37,849 nt of DNA from JANMAT01 sp031359995. GTDB lineage: Bacteria; Actinomycetota; Acidimicrobiia; Acidimicrobiales; Ilumatobacteraceae. A program made the translations under genes and the position numbers. Each line of letters starts with the position of its first letter. Position 1 is the first letter of the stretch. The notes beneath the pieces were generated by a model. It was given only the letters and a program-made list of their open reading frames with translations. It was not told where the DNA came from and did no database searches. The stretch lies in assembly GCA_031359995.1 (NCBI GenBank), contig JANMAT010000019.1, forward strand, positions 1-37,849, given 5' to 3'. Below are positions 33,549 through 37,849 of the stretch, one piece after another.

Positions 33549-34252
33549 GTCGCCGCTCGCCCGACGCCCGCAAGCGGGTGCTCCTGCTGGTGCTGCTCGG
33601 CGTGGCTGTCGTCGCGCTGCCCGGCCGGCTGGCCTGGAGCATGCGGTCGAACACGGTCGACCAGACCGATCAGCTCCGCGAAGACGTGAGGGCCGTGCGC
33701 GAGCGCGTCACGTTGGCCAAGCGTGACGACGCCAACCAGGCCGACCTGAAGGAGCAACTCGCCCTGCTCGGTCAGGCCATGCCGGCCGACGCCGACCTGC
33801 CGAGCGTGGTCGAGGCGCTGGCCTCGTTGGCCGCGGACTCGGGCGTGTCGTGGCGGAGCAGCTCGCAGGCGGCGCCCGCGGTGCGCGAGGCCGCCCGGAG
33901 CGGCACCGATCAGACCACGACGACCGTGGTCAGGCCGGCGGCGGGCGCCGCCGACGCCGTGGCCACCGGCAACGACACGACGGCCACGACGACGCCCGCG
34001 GACGCGGCGGGCGCACCGACGCCGGTGACCGGCTCGTTCACCGTGGAGGTCGACGTGGCCGGCACCGCCGAGGCCCTCACGACGTACCTCGACAAGGTGC
34101 GCACCATGACGCGCCTGATCACCGTCGAGCGTCTGTCGTTCGCGTGGAGCGAGGCCGGCGCGAACGCGAAGGTGGTCACCGCCCACTTCTCGCTCAAGGC
34201 GTACACGTGGGCCGGAGCGCCCCGCCCGGCGTCGGTGGCGACGTCGCCGTGA
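33545..34252 (+). CDS. pilO: PilO-like type IV pilus protein
   Basis: A 235-residue bitopic membrane protein. A short basic cytosolic N-terminus and one helix (11-29) are followed by a coiled coil (about 35-78, REDVRAVRERVTLAKRDDANQADLKEQLALL), a Thr/Ala-rich spacer (about 115-160), and a ferredoxin-like domain (TGSFTVEVDVAGTAEALTTYLDKVRTMTRLITVERLSF). This order is the PilO/GspM architecture; PilO forms the alignment complex with PilN. Sequence identity in this family is low, so the assignment rests on architecture and position between pilM-N and pilB. The start overlaps the previous stop (ATGA), and its stop overlaps the pilB GTG. The spacer is longer and more Thr-rich than usual. Confidence 0.75.
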   Translation: MSRRSPDARKRVLLLVLLGVAVVALPGRLAWSMRSNTVDQTDQLREDVRAVRERVTLAKRDDANQADLKEQLALLGQAMPADADLPSVVEALASLAADSGVSWRSSSQAAPAVREAARSGTDQTTTTVVRPAAGAADAVATGNDTTATTTPADAAGAPTPVTGSFTVEVDVAGTAEALTTYLDKVRTMTRLITVERLSFAWSEAGANAKVVTAHFSLKAYTWAGAPRPASVATSP

Positions 34253-35928
34253 CCCACACCGAGATCCCGCTGCCCCCGCTGGCCGAGCGGCTCATCGCGG
34301 CCCTCGGCACCGAACGGGCCGCCGAGTCCGTCGACCTCCGGCGCGTCATCGCCGACGGGCTGCGGGCCGGTCGGTCGCCGGTGCGGGCCGCCATCGAGTT
34401 CGGCCTGCCGCTCGACGCTCTCGAGCGGGCGGCGTGGTGGCACCAGGGCTACGAGACGGCCGAGATCGCCATCGACCGCCTCGACATGCGCTTGTTCCAA
34501 CGCCTGCCGCTGGCCATGGCCCGCGCCTACGAGGCGATGCCCCTCGGTCAGGACGTCGCCGGCATCCAGGTCGCGGTGGCCGACCCCGACAACCTGGCGG
34601 TGGTCGACGACATCCGCCGCCGGTTCGCACCCGACCTGGTGCGCATCCTCGTGGGCGACCGCGAGATCATCGAGTCGGCGCTGTCGTCGTTGGAACACCG
34701 GCTGGCATCGACCGAGTTCGCCATCGACGAGCCCGAGGAGCAGCTCTCAGCCGTCAGCGAAGACTTCGTCGGCGACGGCCGCGTGAGCCAGATCGTGACG
34801 AAGACGATCGAGCTCGCCGTGGCCAGCCGGGCCAGCGACATCCACGTCGAACCGGCCGACGACTACGTGCGCTTCCGCATACGCGTCGACGGCGTGCTCT
34901 CCGAGGTCGCCCGCTACCCGATCTCGGCCGGGCAGGGCATCATCAACAACCTGAAGGTGCGCGCCGGGCTCGACGTGGCCGAACGCCGTCAGCCCCAGGA
35001 CGGTCGCATCACCGCCATCGTCGCCGGGCGGACGCTCGACCTCCGCCTCGTGACCCTGCCCACGGTGTGGCGCGCCGAGGGCGCGGTGCTGCGGATCCTC
35101 GACCGCAGCCGCAACATCGCCACCCTCGACCAGCTCGGTTACTCCGAGCGGGTGCGGCTCACGTGGGAGCGCCTCGCCACCAGTCCCTACGGCGCGCTGC
35201 TGGCCACCGGCCCCACCGGGTCGGGCAAGACCACGAGCCTGTACGCCACGCTGGCCAAGATCGCCACCGACCAGGTGAAGGTGTGCACCATCGAGGACCC
35301 GGTCGAGTACCGCCTGCCCGGCGTGATCCAGATGCAGGTCGACCTGAAGGCCGGGCGCACGTTCGCGGCCGCGCTGAAGGCGTACCTGCGGTCGGACCCC
35401 GACATCATCCTCGTCGGCGAGGTGCGGGACGCGACCACGGCCAACACCGCCATCGAAGCGGCGCTGACCGGTCACCTGCTGCTGGCCAGCCTGCACGCCA
35501 ACACCGCGGTCATGGCGCCGACGCGCCTGATCGAGATGGGCATCGAGCCGTACCTCGTGGCTTCGGCCGTGCGCGGCGTGCTCTCGCAGCGGCTGGCCCG
35601 CCGGCTGTGCATCCACTGCCGCATGGCGGTGCCCACGCCGGCGAACGCGTTCCGCAACGTCGACGCCGACGTGCCCGCCCAGATCTTCCGGGCCGCCGAA
35701 CGCGGCTGTGGCCGCTGCGCCGGCACCGGCTACTTCGGTCGCATCGCCATCGCCGAGGTCTTCGAGATCACTGAGACGGTGTCCACCGCGCTGGCCCTCG
35801 GCACGAACGCGGGCGAACTGGTGCACCTGGCCGAGAAGGAAGGCATGGTCCCGATGTTCCAGGAGGGCCTGCTGAACGTGGCCGAAGGCGTGACGTCGCT
35901 CGAAGAGCTGTCGCGGGTGATCAACTGA
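34249..35928 (+). CDS. pilB: Type IV pilus assembly ATPase (PilB/GspE family)
   Basis: A 559-residue motor ATPase that powers pilus extension. The N-terminal MshEN-like domain spans about 80-150 (FQRLPLAMARAYEAMPL, VAVADPDNLAVVDDI). The N2 domain has ASDIHVEPADDYVRFRIRVDG and LKVRAGLDVAERRQPQDGRI. The core has Walker A GPTGSGKT (321-328), the Asp box CTIEDPVEYRLPGVIQMQV, Walker B DIILVGEVRD (385-394) and the His box LTGHLLLASLHA. Cys454/457 and Cys487/490 form the zinc site typical of PilB rather than PilT. GTG 34249 overlaps the pilO stop; the open frame upstream is antisense-like and overlaps pilO. Fully active by its motifs. Confidence 0.95.
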   Translation: MTHTEIPLPPLAERLIAALGTERAAESVDLRRVIADGLRAGRSPVRAAIEFGLPLDALERAAWWHQGYETAEIAIDRLDMRLFQRLPLAMARAYEAMPLGQDVAGIQVAVADPDNLAVVDDIRRRFAPDLVRILVGDREIIESALSSLEHRLASTEFAIDEPEEQLSAVSEDFVGDGRVSQIVTKTIELAVASRASDIHVEPADDYVRFRIRVDGVLSEVARYPISAGQGIINNLKVRAGLDVAERRQPQDGRITAIVAGRTLDLRLVTLPTVWRAEGAVLRILDRSRNIATLDQLGYSERVRLTWERLATSPYGALLATGPTGSGKTTSLYATLAKIATDQVKVCTIEDPVEYRLPGVIQMQVDLKAGRTFAAALKAYLRSDPDIILVGEVRDATTANTAIEAALTGHLLLASLHANTAVMAPTRLIEMGIEPYLVASAVRGVLSQRLARRLCIHCRMAVPTPANAFRNVDADVPAQIFRAAERGCGRCAGTGYFGRIAIAEVFEITETVSTALALGTNAGELVHLAEKEGMVPMFQEGLLNVAEGVTSLEELSRVIN

Positions 35929-37145
35929 TGCCCTCGTTCGCGTACGACGCATTCACGCGCAACGGTGAACCGGCGACGGGCACGATCGACGCGTCGTCGG
36001 AGGCCGACGCCCGCTCCAGCCTGCGCGGCGACGGCCTGCTGGTGCTGGAGCTGCGTCCGGCGCGCGCCGCCGGCCTGGGTCGTCGCCAGATCAACATCGG
36101 TGGCCCGCGGGTGAAGTTGAAGGACGTGGCGTGGGCGGCCCGCAACCTGGCGACCACCCAGTCGGCCGGGCTGCCCGTGGTACGGGCCCTACGGATGCTC
36201 GGCCGGCAGCGGCGCGGCACGCCGATGGGCGACGCGCTGCTACGGGTGCACGAGCAGGTCGTGAACGGCTCGCCACTCACCGACGCGTTCCGATCGGAGG
36301 AGTCGCTGCTCACCCCGCTCACCACCGCCCTCGTGGAGGCGGGTGAGGCCAACGGCAAGCTCGATGCCTCGCTGACCAAGCTGGCCGAGCTGTGCGAGGC
36401 GCGCGTGCGCCTGCGCCGCAAGATCGTGTCGGCCATGGCCTACCCGGCGGTGATGGTGGTGCTCGTCGCCCTCATCTTCATGGCCATGCTGATCTTCGTG
36501 GTGCCCACGTTCTCCGGTCTCTACGATCAGTTCGACGGCAAGCTGCCGTTGCTCACGAGCATCCTCTTGACTGCGTCTCACGTCGTCACGTCGTACTGGT
36601 GGGTGTGGGTACCCGTGGTGGTGGGCACGCCGTTCGCCTTCCGCTCGATGCGCAAGCTGCCGCGCTACCGCGAGCAGCAGGACCGCATCGTGCTCAGCCT
36701 GCCGCTGGTCGGCGAGCTCTTCCGCTCGATGGCCATCGCCCGCCTGGCCACGACGATGGCGTCGTCGCTGTCGGCCGGTGTGCCGCTGCTCGACTCGCTC
36801 CGCCTCGCCGGCAACGTGGCCAACAACGTCGTGTTCGCCCGCTCGCTGGAGACGGCGCGCGACGAGGTGCGCGAGGGCCGCAGCCTGGCTGCCGCGCTCG
36901 ACAGCAAGCCGATGATCCCCGAGCTGTTCACCCAACTCGTGGCGGTGGGCGAGGAGACCGGCCGCGTCGACGAGTTGATGGTGCGCTACGCCGAGGGTGT
37001 CGAGGAAGAGGTCGAGACCAAGATCGAGGCGCTCACCAGCATGCTCGAACCGCTCATGATCGTCGTGCTCGGCGGCGTCATCGGCGTGATGGTGGTGGGT
37101 CTCTACCTGCCCCTCATCGGCATCTTCAAGTACCTGCAGCAGTGA
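35928..37145 (+). CDS. pilC: Type IV pilus inner-membrane platform protein (PilC/GspF family)
   Basis: A 405-residue platform protein that links the ATPase to pilin polymerisation. It begins with PSFAYDAFTRNGEPATGTIDASSEADARSSLR, the usual N-terminal GspF lead, then two homologous T2SSF domains (about 64-187 and 267-389). Conserved features are LATTQSAGLPVVRALRML, VEAGEANGKLDASLTKLAEL, TTMASSLSAGVPLLDSLRLAG and VAVGEETGRVDELMVRYAEGVEEEVETKIEALTSMLEPLMIV. Membrane helices lie at about 171-193, 217-237 and 376-399. The ATG shares a base with the pilB stop. It is the last gene of the pilus operon in the window; no pilin, prepilin peptidase or PilT is present nearby, so they must lie elsewhere. 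A 16-bp gap with a new promoter follows. Confidence 0.95.
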   Translation: MPSFAYDAFTRNGEPATGTIDASSEADARSSLRGDGLLVLELRPARAAGLGRRQINIGGPRVKLKDVAWAARNLATTQSAGLPVVRALRMLGRQRRGTPMGDALLRVHEQVVNGSPLTDAFRSEESLLTPLTTALVEAGEANGKLDASLTKLAELCEARVRLRRKIVSAMAYPAVMVVLVALIFMAMLIFVVPTFSGLYDQFDGKLPLLTSILLTASHVVTSYWWVWVPVVVGTPFAFRSMRKLPRYREQQDRIVLSLPLVGELFRSMAIARLATTMASSLSAGVPLLDSLRLAGNVANNVVFARSLETARDEVREGRSLAAALDSKPMIPELFTQLVAVGEETGRVDELMVRYAEGVEEEVETKIEALTSMLEPLMIVVLGGVIGVMVVGLYLPLIGIFKYLQQ

Positions 37146-37149
37146 GGCG

Positions 37150-37155
37150 TAGGCT
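37150..37155 (+). promoter_or_regulatory. Putative -10 element (TAGGCT) for the alpha/beta hydrolase
   Basis: TAGGCT ends 6 nt before ATG 37162 and begins 4 nt after the pilC stop. It is identical to the hexamers upstream of deoD and the GH2 gene and suggests a leaderless, separate transcript. Confidence 0.45.
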
Positions 37156-37161
37156 GGCCCA

Positions 37162-37849
37162 ATGCCCGCCGTCTTCGTCCATGGAAACCCCGAGACCTCG
37201 GCCGTGTGGCGGCCGTTGGTCGCCGAACTGCACCGCACCGACGTCGTGTGCCTGTCGCCGCCCGGCTTCGGTGCGCCCACACCGTCCGGGTGGGCTGCCA
37301 CGCGCGCCGAGTACGTCGACTGGCTCGTCGGCGAGCTCGAAGCGATCGACGGACCGATCGATCTCGTCGGCCACGACTGGGGCGGAGGCCACGTCGTCGG
37401 CGTGGCCATGAGCCGCCCCGATCTGCTGCGCAGCTGGTGCACCGACATCGCCGGCGTGTTCCATCCCGACTACGTGTGGCACGACGCCGCGCAGGCGTGG
37501 CAGACGCCCGACGTTGGCGAGCAGGCCGTTGCGGGCATGATCGGCATGCCGCGCGCGGACCGGATCGCGTTCCTCGCCGGCGTCGGCATCACCGGCGACG
37601 TCGCCGAGTCGCTCGCCGACGCGATGGACGCCGAGATGGCGCGCTGCATCCTCGCGCTCTACCGGTCCGCGGCGCAGCCGGCGGTTCGCCTGCTGGGCGA
37701 CGCGGTCGAGGCGGCGCCGCACCCGCCCGGTCTGGTCGTGATCGCACCCGACGACCACTACGTCGGCAGCGTTGACATGGCGGCCGACACCGCGCGTCGA
37801 GCGGGCGCGAGCACGGTGACGCTCGACGGCTGCGGCCACTGGTGGATGC
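37162..37849 (+). CDS. Alpha/beta hydrolase, haloalkane dehalogenase/epoxide hydrolase-like (3' end cut by window)
   Basis: The frame is open from ATG 37162 to the window end (229 codons plus one base) and nearly complete. HGNPETS (7-13) supplies the oxyanion loop. GHDWGG (71-76) puts Asp72 at the nucleophile elbow in place of the Ser of esterases, as in haloalkane dehalogenases and epoxide hydrolases. VIAPDDHYVGS gives a candidate catalytic acid, and GCGHWW near the end gives the catalytic His. A cap domain lies between (about 97-185). The substrate cannot be predicted; the HGNP/HDWGG pair is shared by both subfamilies and by fluoroacetate dehalogenases. Only the last residues are missing. 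Confidence 0.85.
   Translation, partial: MPAVFVHGNPETSAVWRPLVAELHRTDVVCLSPPGFGAPTPSGWAATRAEYVDWLVGELEAIDGPIDLVGHDWGGGHVVGVAMSRPDLLRSWCTDIAGVFHPDYVWHDAAQAWQTPDVGEQAVAGMIGMPRADRIAFLAGVGITGDVAESLADAMDAEMARCILALYRSAAQPAVRLLGDAVEAAPHPPGLVVIAPDDHYVGSVDMAADTARRAGASTVTLDGCGHWWM

Noticed and set aside
33850..34248. Upstream extension of pilB
   Set aside because: It overlaps pilO in another frame and reads as low-complexity Arg/Gly/His. GTG 34249 overlaps the pilO stop like the other junctions of the operon.

Overview
The window is high-GC, densely coded DNA in which almost every codon third position is G or C and GTG starts are common. The gene set (type B-like succinate dehydrogenase, a MoxR/DUF58/transglutaminase operon, a monoderm type IV pilus operon, a K+-insensitive proton pyrophosphatase) suggests an actinobacterium, possibly class Acidimicrobiia; the class is an inference. 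No rRNA, tRNA, IS element, prophage or CRISPR array was seen. No gene-free stretch exceeds 300 bases.

Layout. Positions 1-187 hold two identical 88-bp tandem units plus the start of a third, touching the stop codon of a deoD-type nucleoside phosphorylase. A histidine kinase/OmpR-type regulator pair (995-3161, minus) diverges from two Ser/Thr/Ala-rich exported proteins (3262-4396). Next come a Fpg/Nei-like glycosylase overlapping an SCP-2-like protein, an unrecognised 229-aa protein, a DedA protein, a short single-stranded DNA-binding protein, the H+-pyrophosphatase hppA, and an HD-GYP protein with an unusual extracytoplasmic cadherin-like tail.

At 12078-16846 lies a five-gene unit: sdhC-sdhA-sdhB, a BCP-type peroxiredoxin and a VIT/CCC1-type metal transporter. 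The peroxiredoxin frame carries an in-frame TGA exactly where the peroxidatic cysteine belongs. It is followed at the right distance by a 7-bp stem-loop with a GU-containing loop, and the frame stays intact to its end with no cysteine codon anywhere. I read it as a selenocysteine peroxiredoxin, the most striking item in the window.

Further on are a quinone oxidoreductase-like MDR protein and nagA (minus), a MoxR-DUF58-transglutaminase operon (plus), a GH2 glycosidase, two small or unrecognised proteins, a Mg-chelatase-like AAA ATPase, an MFS transporter coupled to a divergent GH1-like protein, an unrecognised protein, and a tightly overlapping pilus operon (31369-37145) with a PilM-PilN fusion, PilO, PilB and PilC. 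The window ends inside an alpha/beta hydrolase with an Asp nucleophile.

A recurring pattern spans the window: at least twelve genes that begin a transcription unit have a TANNNT hexamer 6-9 nt (seven times exactly 6 nt) before the start codon and no Shine-Dalgarno sequence. This is the arrangement expected of leaderless mRNAs. Genes inside operons and a few others (hppA, ssb, sdhC, sdhB, the peroxiredoxin) have Shine-Dalgarno-like sequences instead.
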